A stretch of DNA of 64,000 nt from Enterobacter sp. Bisph1 (GCF_000814905.1 NZ_JXAG01000037.1:20479-84478); one strand, 5' to 3'; positions 1 through 9,509 are shown, numbered from the stretch's first letter. The notes: generated by a model not told the origin, from the letters alone. A program made the numbers and translations.

Positions 1-1
1 A

Positions 2-760
2 CTTTCCGCGCTTTTGGTCACGCGCTCCGAGCAGGGAATGACGTTATTGCAGCCGGGTAAAGCTCCGCTGCATATGCCCACCCAGGCGCAGGAAGTGTAT
101 GACGTTACCGGCGCAGGCGATACGGTGATTGGCGTGCTGGCGGCTACGCTGGCGGCAGGGAATTCCCTCGAAGAAGCGTGCTATTTCGCTAACGCCGCCG
201 CAGGTGTGGTGGTCGGTAAACTCGGTACCTCAACCGTCTCGCCTATCGAGCTGGAAAACGCGGTGCGCGGTCGCGCGGAAACCGGCTTTGGCGTGATGAC
301 GGAAGAGGAACTGAAAGTGGCTGTCGCAGCGGCGCGTAAGCGCGGCGAGAAAGTGGTGATGACCAACGGCGTGTTCGATATTCTCCATGCCGGTCATGTC
401 TCTTATCTGGCCAATGCGCGTAAGCTGGGCGATCGCCTGATTGTTGCCGTCAACAGTGACGCTTCTACCAAACGTCTGAAAGGGGAAACCCGTCCGGTTA
501 ACCCCCTTGAGCAGCGCATGATTGTGCTTAGCGCGCTGGAAGCGGTGGATTGGGTGGTCTCTTTTGAAGAAGATACGCCGCAGCGCCTGATTGCCGGGAT
601 CCTGCCGGATCTGCTGGTCAAAGGCGGCGATTATAAGCCGGAACAAATTGCCGGTAGCGAAGAGGTGTGGGCGAACGGCGGTGAAGTGCTGGTGCTCAAC
701 TTTGAAGATGGTTGCTCAACCACCAACATCATCAAAAAGATCCAGAAAGACAACCAGTAA
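2..760 (+). CDS. hldE: Bifunctional heptose kinase/adenylyltransferase HldE, 3' part (5' end outside window)
   Basis: Makes ADP-heptose for the lipopolysaccharide inner core: D-heptose-7-phosphate kinase (ribokinase fold) plus adenylyltransferase. About 252 C-terminal residues are visible of a family length near 477. The first part holds the end of the kinase domain with the ribokinase signature DVTGAGDTV (roughly visible residues 34-42). The second part is the nucleotidyltransferase, with [10 protein letters not shown] carrying the HxGH motif and the late STTNII stretch. The reading frame is open to the left edge, so the gene starts outside the window. Cytoplasmic. The downstream hairpin is shared with convergent ubiK. 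Confidence 0.97.
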   Translation, partial: LSALLVTRSEQGMTLLQPGKAPLHMPTQAQEVYDVTGAGDTVIGVLAATLAAGNSLEEACYFANAAAGVVVGKLGTSTVSPIELENAVRGRAETGFGVMTEEELKVAVAAARKRGEKVVMTNGVFDILHAGHVSYLANARKLGDRLIVAVNSDASTKRLKGETRPVNPLEQRMIVLSALEAVDWVVSFEEDTPQRLIAGILPDLLVKGGDYKPEQIAGSEEVWANGGEVLVLNFEDGCSTTNIIKKIQKDNQ

Positions 761-784
761 CCTAAGCGTTGTTGGAAAAGGATC

Positions 785-816
785 AAAAAAAGCCCTCATT
801 GACGAGGGCTTTTTTA
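785..816. terminator. Bidirectional terminator between hldE and ubiK
   Basis: Arms agccctc (791-797) and gagggct (804-810) are flanked by an A run on the left and a T run on the right. It can therefore end both the plus-strand hldE transcript and the minus-strand ubiK transcript. Confidence 0.9.
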
Positions 817-1116
817 TTACTGCTGGTCAACCGGGGGAATGGCCGGAGCCGGTTTCACTTCGGTGACATCGGCGCTGCTGCGGCCTTCCAGTTCGCTTAA
901 GCGCTGTTCCAGCAGCGCCAGTTTTTCGCGGGTGCGCAGCAGAACCTGGGTTTGTACGTCAAACTCTTCGCGGCTCACCAGATCGAGGCGGGTAAGTTGT
1001 CCCTGCAGCGTCTGGCGGATCTTCTTCTCAACGTCTTCCCCAAACTCACGGATCCCTTTGGGCATGGATTCGTGAACCTGTCGCGCAATCTGTTCAATTT
1101 TCTTCGGATCAATCAT
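817..1116 (-). CDS. ubiK: Ubiquinone biosynthesis accessory factor UbiK (YqiC)
   Basis: Small helical protein of 99 aa that assists aerobic ubiquinone-8 biosynthesis together with UbiJ (known of the family). The N-terminal half begins [13 protein letters not shown] and resembles the amphipathic family helix. The C-terminal half, about residues 45-80, is a coiled coil ([20 protein letters not shown]), followed by a flexible Ala/Pro-rich tail. Monocistronic on the minus strand, convergent with hldE and divergent from ribB. The start at 1116 is preceded on its strand by an aggga-type ribosome binding site. Length matches the E. coli protein. Confidence 0.93.
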   Translation of the reverse strand: MIDPKKIEQIARQVHESMPKGIREFGEDVEKKIRQTLQGQLTRLDLVSREEFDVQTQVLLRTREKLALLEQRLSELEGRSSADVTEVKPAPAIPPVDQQ

Positions 1117-1240
1117 TTTGGGGTCCCTGTTTGGCTAAGGTGCATCAGCTTATTGTAGTGTGATAACCCCAGGTGATAAACCAGAAATGTTTGAAGCTTA
1201 TGCATTGCCGAAGGATATCAACGGCGTTATAGTTATCCCG

Positions 1241-1387
1241 CTTATTCTCAGGGCGGGGCGAAATTCCCCACCGGCGGTAAATCAGCGAACGCTGAAAGCC
1301 CGCGAGCGCTTCAGGTAATGCCTGAAGGACAGCAGATCCGGTGTGATTCCGGGGCCGACGGTTAAAGTCCGGATGGGAGAGAGTAAC
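1241..1387 (+). promoter_or_regulatory. FMN riboswitch (RFN element) upstream of ribB
   Basis: The leader starts with the conserved cttattctcagggcggggcg block and the gaaattccccaccggcggt segment. It continues with a variable hairpin (gcgcttcaggtaatgcctgaag, arms gcttcag and ctgaag), the gatccggtg...ccggggccgacggt block, and closes with agtccggatgggagagag. These are the hallmark conserved blocks of the RFN aptamer. The 1390-1430 stretch (gggcaatgacgcccgctcgcg followed by a T run) looks like the expression platform. FMN binding should reduce ribB expression. Confidence 0.95.
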
Positions 1388-1495
1388 GGTTCTGCTGGGC
1401 AATGACGCCCGCTCGCGTTATTTTTTATGCCGCATTGCGACACTCCTAAGACTGCCCTGATTCTGGTAACCATAACTTTATTGAGGTCTTTTACC

Positions 1496-2149
1496 ATGAA
1501 TCAGACGCTGCTTTCTTCGTTTGGCACGCCTTTCCAACGTATTGAACTCGCTCTCGCCGCGCTGCGTGAAGGCCGTGGTGTGATGGTGCTCGATGACGAG
1601 GATCGTGAAAACGAAGGCGATATGATCTTCGCCGCTGAAACCATGACCGTTGAACAGATGGCGCTGACCATTCGCCACGGTAGCGGTATTGTTTGCCTGT
1701 GCCTGACGGATGAACGCCGTAAACAGCTCGATCTGCCGATGATGGTTGAGAACAACACCAGCGCGTTTGGTACCGGTTTTACCGTCACCATTGAAGCGGC
1801 GCGCGGTGTGACCACCGGCGTTTCCGCTGCCGACCGTGTGACCACGGTGCGCGCGGCGATTGCCGACGACGCTAAACCGTCCGACCTGAACCGTCCTGGT
1901 CACGTTTTCCCGCTGCGTGCCCAGCCGGGCGGTGTGTTGACCCGCGTCGGCCACACGGAAGCGACCATCGATTTAGTGACTCTGGCGGGTTTCAAACCGG
2001 CGGGTGTGCTGTGTGAATTAACCAATGACGATGGCACTATGGCGCGTGCGCCGGAGTGCATCGCGTTTGCCAAACAGCACAATATGGCGGTGGTGACCAT
2101 CGAAGACCTGGTGGCTTACCGTCAGGAGCATGCGCGTAAAGCCAGCTAA
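1496..2149 (+). CDS. ribB: 3,4-dihydroxy-2-butanone 4-phosphate synthase RibB
   Basis: Converts ribulose-5-phosphate to 3,4-dihydroxy-2-butanone-4-phosphate and formate for riboflavin synthesis. Cytoplasmic. The 217-aa product carries the family signature [17 protein letters not shown] (about residues 34-50), the RHGSGIVC segment and the late RVGHTEA and GAPDG-equivalent segments. The start at 1496 is chosen over an in-frame upstream ATG at 1427 because it has a ttgagg ribosome binding site and gives the E. coli length. The gene stands alone behind its riboswitch and in front of its own terminator. Confidence 0.97.
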   Translation: MNQTLLSSFGTPFQRIELALAALREGRGVMVLDDEDRENEGDMIFAAETMTVEQMALTIRHGSGIVCLCLTDERRKQLDLPMMVENNTSAFGTGFTVTIEAARGVTTGVSAADRVTTVRAAIADDAKPSDLNRPGHVFPLRAQPGGVLTRVGHTEATIDLVTLAGFKPAGVLCELTNDDGTMARAPECIAFAKQHNMAVVTIEDLVAYRQEHARKAS

Positions 2150-2166
2150 TCCTTCGACTGAATGCT

Positions 2167-2202
2167 AAAAATCCGCGGCCACTGGCTGCGGATTTTTTTT
2201 TT
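2167..2202 (+). terminator. ribB terminator
   Basis: Arms atccgc (2171-2176) and gcggat (2188-2193) are followed by about nine T residues, 20 bp after the ribB stop. Confidence 0.9.
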
Positions 2203-2282
2203 GCCTGTCCTGCATCAATGTTTGGCGTGCTTCTGACGCTCTCACGTTGAAAATCCACCTTTCTACTTATAAAGTGGTACGC

Positions 2283-2321
2283 ACTGCCGCTTTAGTAACG
2301 GCAGTAGCAGCTTTAGTAACG
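2283..2321 (+). repeat. Short hairpin plus 12-bp direct repeat upstream of the small membrane-protein gene
   Basis: gctttagtaacg occurs at 2289-2300 and again at 2310-2321, 21 bp apart (two helical turns). The first copy lies in the loop side of an inverted repeat actgccg/cggcagt (2283-2289 and 2299-2305). It could be an operator or a leader hairpin. No binding protein can be named. Confidence 0.5.
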
Positions 2322-2378
2322 TATCAAATTGAATCGTTTTGCTAATAAGTTCTTAACGGAAGAGTTTACGGGGGCGCT

Positions 2379-2552
2379 GTGTTTATCTCATGGTATTGGA
2401 TGGTGGCGATTGTTATCGTTGCCTTTGGCTATATCCACGTGCTGAAACGTAATCACAAAGCTTGCCGTCACGATCGTGAAGCCATTTATAAAGGGTATCT
2501 TCGCCTGCGGGATGAGCTAAAAAAAGTGCGGCGCGTTGAGCAGGGTGATTAA
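2379..2552 (+). CDS. Small putative membrane protein, 57 aa, GTG start
   Basis: The frame runs from GTG at 2379 to TAA at 2550-2552. A purine-rich acgggggcg stretch lies just upstream. The translation starts FISWYWMVAIVIVAFGY, a hydrophobic segment of about 17 residues, followed by a strongly basic, hydrophilic tail ending LRDELKKVRR. That is the layout of a single-pass inner-membrane protein with a cytoplasmic, possibly helical tail. I do not recognise the family. It sits between ribB and convergent zupT. Upstream at 2283-2321 there is a hairpin and a 12-bp direct repeat that may be regulatory. Confidence 0.6.
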   Translation: MFISWYWMVAIVIVAFGYIHVLKRNHKACRHDREAIYKGYLRLRDELKKVRRVEQGD

Positions 2553-2583
2553 CCTACCGCTGCCCGTTATCGCGCCAGCCAGG

Positions 2584-3360
2584 CTAGCCGCCAAATCCCA
2601 TCGCCTGTAACGCTACCAGGCTCAACCCCATCACCGACATGCCGCACAGCACGCCGTAGCTGGGGTTGTTATGGGGATCGATCTCTTTTGCCAGCGGCAT
2701 CAGTTCATCTACCGACAGCGCCACCATAATGCCGGCCACGGCGGCCATAATTGCCGCCATCACTACCGGCGACACCAGACTTCCCAAAATCAGCCACGCG
2801 AGCACGCCGCCGAGTATTTCCGCCATCCCGGAGATCCCCGCCCAGAACACCGCGCTGCGTTTAGAGCCCGTTGCCGCATAAACTGGCCCGGCAACGGCAA
2901 GCCCTTCGGGAATATTGTGTAACGCAACCGCGAAGGCAATCCCAAAGCCCAGCTCCAGGTCGTTACTGGCGGTGACATACGTGGCGATCCCTTCCGGGAA
3001 ATTATGCAGGCTAATACCGAGGGTCAGCAAAATAGCGGTACGGCGAATACCGTACGCAGAGCTTTGCTGCGCCCCTCGCATCAGATCCTGCGGATGGGCG
3101 TGCGGAAGCAGGCGATCGAGGGCGAAATAGCCCAACAAACCGACCACAAACATGCCGTAGCCGAGCATCGGCGGCATATTTTTTGTCGCCAGCGCAGCGG
3201 GCAGCATCTCCATCAGTGAGATAAGCAACATGATCCCGGCGGCAAAGCCGAGGGAAAACGCCAGTACGCGGTTTGAGGGCTTCTGTCCAATAACACCAAG
3301 GAGAGCGCCAATAAACGTCGCCGCGCCTGCGAGGAGGGTCAGAATCAAAGGTACTGACAT
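2584..3360 (-). CDS. zupT: Zinc/divalent metal transporter ZupT
   Basis: ZIP-family inner-membrane importer of Zn2+ and other divalent metals. The 258-aa product has about eight membrane segments. It carries the two family metal-site motifs, SLHNFPEG (helix IV) and ALHNIPEG (helix V), and a histidine-containing loop LLPHAHPQD between helices III and IV. An in-frame upstream ATG at 3390 exists, but the start at 3360 is preceded by a strong aggagtcacct ribosome binding site and matches the E. coli protein. It is divergent from ygiD, and a Fur-like site lies immediately upstream, suggesting iron-responsive control. Confidence 0.95.
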   Translation of the reverse strand: MSVPLILTLLAGAATFIGALLGVIGQKPSNRVLAFSLGFAAGIMLLISLMEMLPAALATKNMPPMLGYGMFVVGLLGYFALDRLLPHAHPQDLMRGAQQSSAYGIRRTAILLTLGISLHNFPEGIATYVTASNDLELGFGIAFAVALHNIPEGLAVAGPVYAATGSKRSAVFWAGISGMAEILGGVLAWLILGSLVSPVVMAAIMAAVAGIMVALSVDELMPLAKEIDPHNNPSYGVLCGMSVMGLSLVALQAMGFGG

Positions 3361-3369
3361 AGGTGACTC

Positions 3370-3388
3370 CTGTATGATAATCATTCTC
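3370..3388 (-). promoter_or_regulatory. Candidate Fur box upstream of zupT
   Basis: The 19-bp stretch contains gataatcatt and matches the GATAATGATAATCATTATC consensus at 14 of 19 positions by my count. It lies just upstream of the zupT ribosome binding site. Operator function is inferred. Confidence 0.6.
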
Positions 3389-3556
3389 ATTAATCTAAGG
3401 ATTTGTCAGCGCAAAAGCGAGACGGGCCGGTCATCTTTACGCATTCCTTACATTCAAAATTACTGATGATCTTCTTCATGGTTATCCGGGTTCTTCAGTA
3501 AATGAAAAGGCGTAATCTGGCTTTATCAAACAGACACACTCAGTAAGGATATCACC

Positions 3557-4345
3557 ATGTCAGCACCTCGCATGCCCGCACTGTTTTTAGGCCACGGCAG
3601 CCCAATGAATGCGCTGGAAGATAACATCTATACCCGCGCCTGGGGCCATCTTGGCGAGACGCTGGCGCGCCCAAAAGCGCTGGTGGTGGTCTCTGCCCAC
3701 TGGTATACCCGCGGGACGGGCGTTACCGCGATGGACGCGCCACAAACGATCCATGATTTCGGCGGCTTTCCGCAGGCGTTATTTGATACCCATTATCCGG
3801 CACCCGGCTCGCCTGCGCTGGCACAACGGCTGGTAGAGCTGCTCGCGCCGGTTCCGGTAACCCTGGATAAAGAAGCCTGGGGTTTTGACCACGGTTCATG
3901 GGGCGTGCTGATCAAAATGTACCCGCATGCGGATATCCCGATGGTGCAGCTCAGTATCGACAGCACTAAACCTGTGGCATGGCACTTTGAAATGGGGCGC
4001 AGATTAGCGGCGCTGCGCGATGAAGGGATCATGCTGGTAGCCAGCGGAAACGTCGTACATAACCTGCGCCAGGTGCGCTGGCAGGGCGATCAAACGCCCT
4101 ATCCCTGGGCAACCGCTTTCAATGAATATGTGAAAGAGAACCTGAACTGGCAGGGGCCGATCGAGCAGCATCCGTTAATCAATTATCTTGACCATCAAGG
4201 GGGCGCGCTCGCCAACCCGTCGCCGGAACACTTCCTGCCGTTATTGTATGTGCTCGGAACATGGGACGGAAAAGAGCCGGTGTCGATACCGACAGACGGC
4301 ATTGAGATGGGCTCGATCAGTATGCTATCGGTGCAGGTGGGATAA
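3557..4345 (+). CDS. ygiD: 4,5-DOPA-extradiol-dioxygenase-like protein YgiD
   Basis: Class III extradiol ring-cleavage dioxygenase family (LigB fold), 262 aa, cytoplasmic. The E. coli member has DOPA dioxygenase activity, but its physiological substrate is unclear. Visible metal-site histidines are in FLGHGSP near the N terminus, VVSAHWY (about residues 43-49) and GFDHGSWG (about 109-116). ASGNVVHNLR is the conserved late segment. The start at 3557 follows an aaggat ribosome binding site. Divergent from zupT as in E. coli. A terminator follows directly. Confidence 0.94.
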   Translation: MSAPRMPALFLGHGSPMNALEDNIYTRAWGHLGETLARPKALVVVSAHWYTRGTGVTAMDAPQTIHDFGGFPQALFDTHYPAPGSPALAQRLVELLAPVPVTLDKEAWGFDHGSWGVLIKMYPHADIPMVQLSIDSTKPVAWHFEMGRRLAALRDEGIMLVASGNVVHNLRQVRWQGDQTPYPWATAFNEYVKENLNWQGPIEQHPLINYLDHQGGALANPSPEHFLPLLYVLGTWDGKEPVSIPTDGIEMGSISMLSVQVG

Positions 4346-4348
4346 AAG

Positions 4349-4374
4349 AAATGGCGCGCAATGCGCCATTTTTA
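4349..4374 (+). terminator. ygiD terminator
   Basis: Arms atggcgc (4351-4357) and gcgccat (4363-4369) are followed by five T residues, immediately after the ygiD stop. Confidence 0.9.
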
Positions 4375-4653
4375 CCTGAAAAGCGGTGAAGTTAGAGGAA
4401 GATCCCAAAAAATACTCTCTGAACTGCTGTTTTTTTGAAAAATAAAAGAGCTTCTCTGCAAAAATGAAACACCGTGCTGAAAATCAGCTCTTTTTGTGAA
4501 CATCATCATCGCAATAATCCCCCCAAGTGACTACGCTTCAGAGTGTCGACTTTTCAGACATACCCATAAAAATAATCCGGTGTTATGCCACGAACATTCT
4601 GTTGGTGGTCGGTCTTTTATTCCTGAAAAATAAACCCTCTGGAGACACGGTAA
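4375..4653 (+). other. Spacer upstream of the TRAP operon
   Basis: About 280 bp with no credible gene. It must hold the TRAP promoter. A tgtgaacatcatcatcgca stretch near 4495 resembles a CRP half-site, but the second half is poor. No regulator gene is adjacent. Confidence 0.4.
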
Positions 4654-5631
4654 ATGAAGTCAGCGAAAACCTTACTAAAAGTCTGTATTAGTTCCGCTCT
4701 GTTGTTTATCACCCACGCCTCTTTTGCCCAAACCTTTCGCGCAGCGGATGTGCATCCCGCCGACTATCCAAATGTGGTAGCGGTAAAACATATGGGTGAA
4801 AAACTCAGTAAAGCCACCGATGGTCGCCTCGATATTAAGACGTTTCCCGGCGGCGTATTAGGTGATGAAAAACAAGTGATTGAGCAGGCGCAAATTGGTG
4901 CCATTGATATTATCCGTGTTTCCATGACCCCGGTGGCGGCAATATTACCGGAGATCAATGTCTTTACCTTGCCCTATATTTTCCGCGATGAAGACCATAT
5001 GCATAAAGTGCTGGATGGCATGATTGGTCAGGAGATCGGTAATCGCTTAACCCAAAGCAGCAAATCGCGCCTGATCTTCCTCGGCTGGATGGACGCCGGC
5101 ACGCGCAACTTAATCACCAAAGCGCCGGTGACAAAAATGGAAGATCTTGAAGGCATGAAAATCCGCGTACAGGGCAGCCCGATTGCTCTGGATACCCTGA
5201 AAGCGATGGGCGCGAACTCGGTGGCGATGGGCGTGAGCGAAGTGTTCAGCGGTATGCAAACCGGGGTTATTGATGGCACGGAAAATAATCCGCCGACATT
5301 TGTCGCGCATAACTATTTACCGGTGGTAAAGAATTACACCTGGAGTAAACATTTTATTATTCCTGAGCTGTTCTTATTCTCTAAACCCAAATGGGACAAG
5401 TTGAAAAAAGAGGATCAGGATTTAATCCTTAAACTGGCGAAAGAAGCCCAGGCGGAGCAGCGTGAACTGTGGAAAGCGTATAACGATAAATCCCTCGAGG
5501 CGATGAAAGCGGGTGGGGTGCAATTCCATGAAATAGATACCAAACCCTTTTATGAAGCAACGCAGCCGGTTCGCGATAAATATGGCAAAGACCATCAGGA
5601 ACTGATCACCCGTATTCAGGAAGTGAAATAA
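4654..5631 (+). CDS. TRAP transporter periplasmic solute-binding protein (DctP family)
   Basis: Binds an acidic solute in the periplasm and delivers it to the membrane subunits. The 325-aa product has a signal peptide cleaved probably after SFA (residue 25 or 26). It carries the DctP-type core GMKIRVQGSPIALDTLKAMG (about residues 168-187), whose arginine normally clamps the substrate carboxylate, and VIDGTENNP. A ctggag ribosome binding site precedes the start. First gene of a three-gene TRAP operon inserted between ygiD and ygiC. The substrate is unknown: sugar acids, hexuronates or C4-dicarboxylates are all possible for the family. Confidence 0.92.
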   Translation: MKSAKTLLKVCISSALLFITHASFAQTFRAADVHPADYPNVVAVKHMGEKLSKATDGRLDIKTFPGGVLGDEKQVIEQAQIGAIDIIRVSMTPVAAILPEINVFTLPYIFRDEDHMHKVLDGMIGQEIGNRLTQSSKSRLIFLGWMDAGTRNLITKAPVTKMEDLEGMKIRVQGSPIALDTLKAMGANSVAMGVSEVFSGMQTGVIDGTENNPPTFVAHNYLPVVKNYTWSKHFIIPELFLFSKPKWDKLKKEDQDLILKLAKEAQAEQRELWKAYNDKSLEAMKAGGVQFHEIDTKPFYEATQPVRDKYGKDHQELITRIQEVK

Positions 5632-5688
5632 CCGTGTCGGGCAGCAGCATGTTTGCTGCCCGTTAGCCACCTTCACCGGGAAACTACT

Positions 5689-6198
5689 ATGGCTGAACGC
5701 TATTCGTTGTTGATGGATATTCTGTACCGAATATCGATGTGGATTGCTGGTCTGGCGCTGTTAATTATGGTGGCGATTATTCCGGTGGGCATTTTCGCCC
5801 GCTATGTCATGAACAGCGCCTTATCCTGGCCGGAACCCGTCGCCATTATTTGTATGGTGACTTTTACCTTTATTGGCGCCGCCGTAAGCTACCGCGCCGG
5901 TTCGCATATTGCTGTCAGTATGCTTATCGACCGCTTAAGCGAACCGTTACAAAAGATCTGCGCGGTGATCGCGGATCTGATGATGCTGGCAATCAGCCTC
6001 TTTATTCTTTGGTATAGCGCGACCCTGTGCGCGGAGCTTTGGGAACAACCTGTCGCCGAATTCCCGTTATTTACTGCGGGTCAAACCTATTTACCGCTGC
6101 CTATAGGTTCCGCCGTCACGCTACTTTTCATTTTCGAAAAAATGCTTTTCGGCGCGCAGTATCACCGCCCGGTGGTAATCGTTGGTTCGTCAGGCTAA
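5689..6198 (+). CDS. TRAP transporter small permease (DctQ family)
   Basis: Four-helix small membrane subunit of the TRAP transporter, 169 aa. Hydrophobic segments lie near residues 16-36, 45-65, 85-107 and 130-150. The segment FARYVMNSALSWPEPVA is the usual DctQ signature region. The start at 5689 (MAERYSLL) is preferred to the in-frame ATG at 5653 because the latter lies in the probable leader with no ribosome binding site. It lies 57 bp after the binding-protein gene and 29 bp before the large permease. Confidence 0.9.
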   Translation: MAERYSLLMDILYRISMWIAGLALLIMVAIIPVGIFARYVMNSALSWPEPVAIICMVTFTFIGAAVSYRAGSHIAVSMLIDRLSEPLQKICAVIADLMMLAISLFILWYSATLCAELWEQPVAEFPLFTAGQTYLPLPIGSAVTLLFIFEKMLFGAQYHRPVVIVGSSG

Positions 6199-6227
6199 CC
6201 GCTGGCAACATCCTTTAAGGAAAATTT

Positions 6228-7514
6228 ATGGATGCGTTTATTCTGGTCTTTACGCTGGCCATTATGCTGGCGGTGGGTGTGCCGGTGGCTTACGCCGTGG
6301 GCATTAGCGCGGTGTTGGGCGCATGGTATATCGATATTCCCCTGGAAGCGGTGATGATTCAGCTTACCAACGGCGTGAATAAGTTTTCGCTGTTGGCAAT
6401 CCCGTTTTTTATCCTTGCCGGTGCGATCATGGCAGAAGGGGGAATAGCCCGACGGCTGGTCAATTTCGCCTATATTTTTGTCGGCTTTATTCGCGGCGGC
6501 CTGTCGCTGGTCAATATTGTCGCCTCAACGTTTTTTGGCGCAATCTCCGGTTCTTCCGTCGCGGATACCGCTTCAATCGGCTCGGTGATGATCCCGGAGA
6601 TGGATAAAAAGGGCTATCCGCGTGATTTTGCTGCTGCGGTAACCGCCAGCGGATCGGTACAGGCGATCTTAACCCCACCAAGCCACAACTCGGTGATCTA
6701 TTCGCTGGCGACGGGCGGTACGGTTTCGATTGCCGCGCTGTTTATTGCCGGCATCCTGCCTGGGCTGTTACTCAGTTTCACGCTGATGGTAATGTGCGTG
6801 GCGTTTGCCCACAAACGCGGGTATCCGAAAGGGGAACGTGTACCGTTTCGCCAGGCGTTCAGGATTTTCCTCGATACGCTTTGGGGGCTGATGACGGTAG
6901 TGATCATTATGGGCGGCATTCTGTCCGGTATTTTCACCGCCACGGAATCTGCGGCCATCGCCTGCCTGTGGGCCTTTTTCGTCACCATGTTTATTTACCG
7001 CGATTACAAATGGTCCGAGCTGCCGAAGCTGATGTACCGCACGGTAAAAACCGTGACCATCGTGATGATCCTGATCGGTTTTGCCGCCGCATTTGGTGCC
7101 GTCATGACCTATATGCAGCTGCCGGGGCGCATTACGGAAGCCTTTACGCAAATTTCTGATAACAAATATGTCATTCTGATGTGCATTAACATCATGCTAT
7201 TGGTGCTGGGCACATTGATGGATATGGCACCGCTGATTTTGATTCTGACGCCGGTGTTGCTGCCGGTGACTAACTCGCTGGGGATCGATCCGGTGCATTT
7301 TGGCATGATCATGCTGGTCAATCTGGGAATTGGCTTGATCACGCCGCCGGTGGGATCGGTGCTGTTTGTCGCCAGCGCGGTGAGTAAGCAGAAGATTGAG
7401 CAGGTGGTCAAAGCGATGCTGCCGTTCTATGTTGTTCTGTTCATCGTGCTGCTACTGGTGACCTATATTCCGGCAATCTCGCTGTTCCTGCCGAAGCTAT
7501 TTGGCGTGATGTAG
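6228..7514 (+). CDS. TRAP transporter large permease (DctM family)
   Basis: Ion-coupled transport subunit, 428 aa, about 12 membrane segments. The family landmark GAISGSSVADTASIGSVMIP (about residues 105-124) and the mirrored second-half motif GLITPPVGSVLFV (about 368-380) are both present. An aaggaaaa ribosome binding site precedes the ATG. It is full length, so the P-Q-M set is complete. A strong hairpin terminates the operon. The set is absent from the corresponding E. coli interval. Confidence 0.94.
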   Translation: MDAFILVFTLAIMLAVGVPVAYAVGISAVLGAWYIDIPLEAVMIQLTNGVNKFSLLAIPFFILAGAIMAEGGIARRLVNFAYIFVGFIRGGLSLVNIVASTFFGAISGSSVADTASIGSVMIPEMDKKGYPRDFAAAVTASGSVQAILTPPSHNSVIYSLATGGTVSIAALFIAGILPGLLLSFTLMVMCVAFAHKRGYPKGERVPFRQAFRIFLDTLWGLMTVVIIMGGILSGIFTATESAAIACLWAFFVTMFIYRDYKWSELPKLMYRTVKTVTIVMILIGFAAAFGAVMTYMQLPGRITEAFTQISDNKYVILMCINIMLLVLGTLMDMAPLILILTPVLLPVTNSLGIDPVHFGMIMLVNLGIGLITPPVGSVLFVASAVSKQKIEQVVKAMLPFYVVLFIVLLLVTYIPAISLFLPKLFGVM

Positions 7515-7518
7515 ACAA

Positions 7519-7556
7519 TAAAAAACCCGGCGCAGTAAACCTGCCGCCGGGTTTTT
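7519..7556. terminator. Terminator between the TRAP operon and ygiC
   Basis: Arms aacccggcg (7524-7532) and cgccgggtt (7545-7553) have an A run on the left and a T run on the right, so the hairpin can serve both convergent units. Confidence 0.9.
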
Positions 7557-7572
7557 GAGTTCTTCCACCGAT

Positions 7573-8733
7573 TTATTCCACAAAGATATGCGGATAGAAA
7601 CGGGAGAGATCCTGGGTTATCAGTGCGCGATCTTCACGAATGCCGATACCGGCGGGTTGATCGTTAATAAGCCAGCTGCCAATCAATGTGTAGCTATCGC
7701 CAAATTTCGGTAGCTGATAAAACTGCTGGACGATCATACCTTCTTCGCCGTACGGGCCTTCCACCGCTTCCAGGGTTTTACCGTTCTCGATAATCGAGAC
7801 GTTTGCCCCTTCGCGAGAGAAAATCGGCTTCACGACGTATTTCTCCATCGGCGGATGATCGTCTTCGGCAAACCAGGCGGGCAGCAGGTTCGGATGATCC
7901 GGGAACATCTCCCACAGCAGCGGCAACAGCGCTTTGTTGGAGATAATGCTTTTCCAGGCGGGCTCCAGCCAGCGCACGCCAGCGTCTTCCAGCTTGGTGG
8001 AGAACATTTCACGCAGCATAAATTCCCACGGGTACAGCTTGAACAGATTACCAATCACCTGATCCTGCAGATCCGTGAACTGACCTTTTTCCCCCAGACC
8101 AATATCGTCGATATAGAGAAATTCAGAGGCCAGCTCCGCTTCTGCGGCGCAGTCCTGCAGATATTGCACCGTGCCGCGATCTTCAACCGTATCGCGATAG
8201 CAGGTGAAGTGCAGCAGCTGGAAACCATGCTGTTCACGCAGCTCGGCAAAGCGCTCAATCAGCTTCTCCTGCAGGCTGTTGAACTGATCGCTACCCGCTG
8301 GCAGGTTGCCCGCGTTAAGCTGATCTTCCAGCCAGATCCACTGGAAAAAAGCCGCTTCATACAGCGAGGTCGGCGTATCGGCGTTGTTTTCCAGAAGTTT
8401 AGGCTCGCCAATGCCGTCCCATGCGAGATCGAGACGGGAATATAGCGAAGGTTGCTGTGTGGCCCACGACTGGCGCACAAAGCCCCAGGTGTGTTTCGGA
8501 ATACGGAATTTCGCCATCAGCTCATCGCTGGCAATGACTTTTTCGACCACCTTCAGGCACATCTGGTGCAGTTCGGCGGTGACATCTTCCAGCTTCTCAA
8601 CCTGCGCAAGGGTTAGCTTGTAATAGGCATCTTCACACCAGTAGGGTTCGCCGTACATGGTGTGAAAATTAAAGCCGTACTCTGTCGCTTTTTCGCGCCA
8701 GTCCGGGCGCTCGGTAACCGCGATTCTTTCCAT
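7573..8733 (-). CDS. ygiC: ATP-grasp protein YgiC (glutathionylspermidine synthase family)
   Basis: Homologous to the synthetase domain of glutathionylspermidine synthase. YgiC itself is not known to make that product, so the reaction is open. 386 aa, the E. coli length, cytoplasmic. Visible family segments include [11 protein letters not shown] (about residues 28-38), [15 protein letters not shown] with acidic metal ligands (about 113-127), and the late [17 protein letters not shown], which holds nucleotide-binding residues. Five bp after ygiB, in the tolC-ygiB-ygiC orientation. Confidence 0.92.
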   Translation of the reverse strand: MERIAVTERPDWREKATEYGFNFHTMYGEPYWCEDAYYKLTLAQVEKLEDVTAELHQMCLKVVEKVIASDELMAKFRIPKHTWGFVRQSWATQQPSLYSRLDLAWDGIGEPKLLENNADTPTSLYEAAFFQWIWLEDQLNAGNLPAGSDQFNSLQEKLIERFAELREQHGFQLLHFTCYRDTVEDRGTVQYLQDCAAEAELASEFLYIDDIGLGEKGQFTDLQDQVIGNLFKLYPWEFMLREMFSTKLEDAGVRWLEPAWKSIISNKALLPLLWEMFPDHPNLLPAWFAEDDHPPMEKYVVKPIFSREGANVSIIENGKTLEAVEGPYGEEGMIVQQFYQLPKFGDSYTLIGSWLINDQPAGIGIREDRALITQDLSRFYPHIFVE

Positions 8734-8738
8734 GACGG

Positions 8739-9407
8739 TTAGCCGCCCATTGAGCGGGTGGTTGTTCCGCTGGCGCTGCGCTGCATCGTGTTCTGTTTGG
8801 CAACCGATTCACCAAAGCCGCCGCGCGTAACCGTGGTGGTGGTGGCCGGTTTCGGCGCCATTGCGGTTTTCGGTACCGTCATCGTACGGCCCGGCTGCGC
8901 TGCACCATAACCTTTACCGGAGGCATCGGTATATTGCCCATACGCCGGGCTTGCCGGGTTACGCGAACTGAACAGCGGCTGCTGCGCGAAGCCCGCGCCG
9001 CCGCCCATCAGGCGTCCCATCATATAACCGGCCATCAGCGGCATCCAGAAGCTGCCGCCAGATTGCGCCTGCGCCTGATTTTCCGGCGCGACGCCGGCCT
9101 TAACCGGCGCGGCCTGGCATTGACCTTCGCCGAATTCGGCAACGCACTCTTCACGGGTGGCGTATTTCGGCGCGGTGCGCTCGGCTTCTTTCAGGGCATT
9201 GTTATAAGCGGTGGTACATTCCGCGCTTTTCCCGGGGTTCGCCGATGAGCAATCATCCGCGTTTTGGTACATGGAAACCGTTTCGTCGCTTTGCTCACAG
9301 CCCGCCAGCATAAAAACGGCGGTCACCGCCAGCGCGACAGGCGTCAGATGGCGCGCGCTCCAGCTTTTGCGGAACGTTGCATGTTGTATGTTTTTTGTCC
9401 GTTTCAT
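8739..9407 (-). CDS. ygiB: Lipoprotein-like DUF1190 protein YgiB
   Basis: 222 aa, DUF1190 family, function unknown. An N-terminal basic stretch is followed by a hydrophobic segment ending VFMLAGCEQ, which fits a lipobox. The middle has four cysteines (DDCSS, AECTT, EECVA, GQCQA), then a glycine/methionine-rich [17 protein letters not shown] segment and a low-complexity Thr/Ser/Gly tail. The start at 9407 (MKRTKNI) is chosen over the ATG at 9434 because it matches the E. coli protein. Likely an envelope protein. It lies between tolC and ygiC. Confidence 0.9.
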   Translation of the reverse strand: MKRTKNIQHATFRKSWSARHLTPVALAVTAVFMLAGCEQSDETVSMYQNADDCSSANPGKSAECTTAYNNALKEAERTAPKYATREECVAEFGEGQCQAAPVKAGVAPENQAQAQSGGSFWMPLMAGYMMGRLMGGGAGFAQQPLFSSRNPASPAYGQYTDASGKGYGAAQPGRTMTVPKTAMAPKPATTTTVTRGGFGESVAKQNTMQRSASGTTTRSMGG

Positions 9408-9509
9408 TCTATTTTTCCTGGACCCCAAAGGCATAAGTAAACGGTCAGGATAGAGGATGCGACAGGGAAGTTAAAGCGAGGAGCGGAGGCCTTTACGTTG
9501 CCTTACGTA

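Noticed and set aside
1427..1495. 23-codon extension of RibB
   Set aside because: Lies in the riboswitch expression platform; no ribosome binding site at 1427.
4490..4512. CRP site upstream of the TRAP operon
   Set aside because: Only the left half (tgtga) is clear; the right half is too far from consensus to call.
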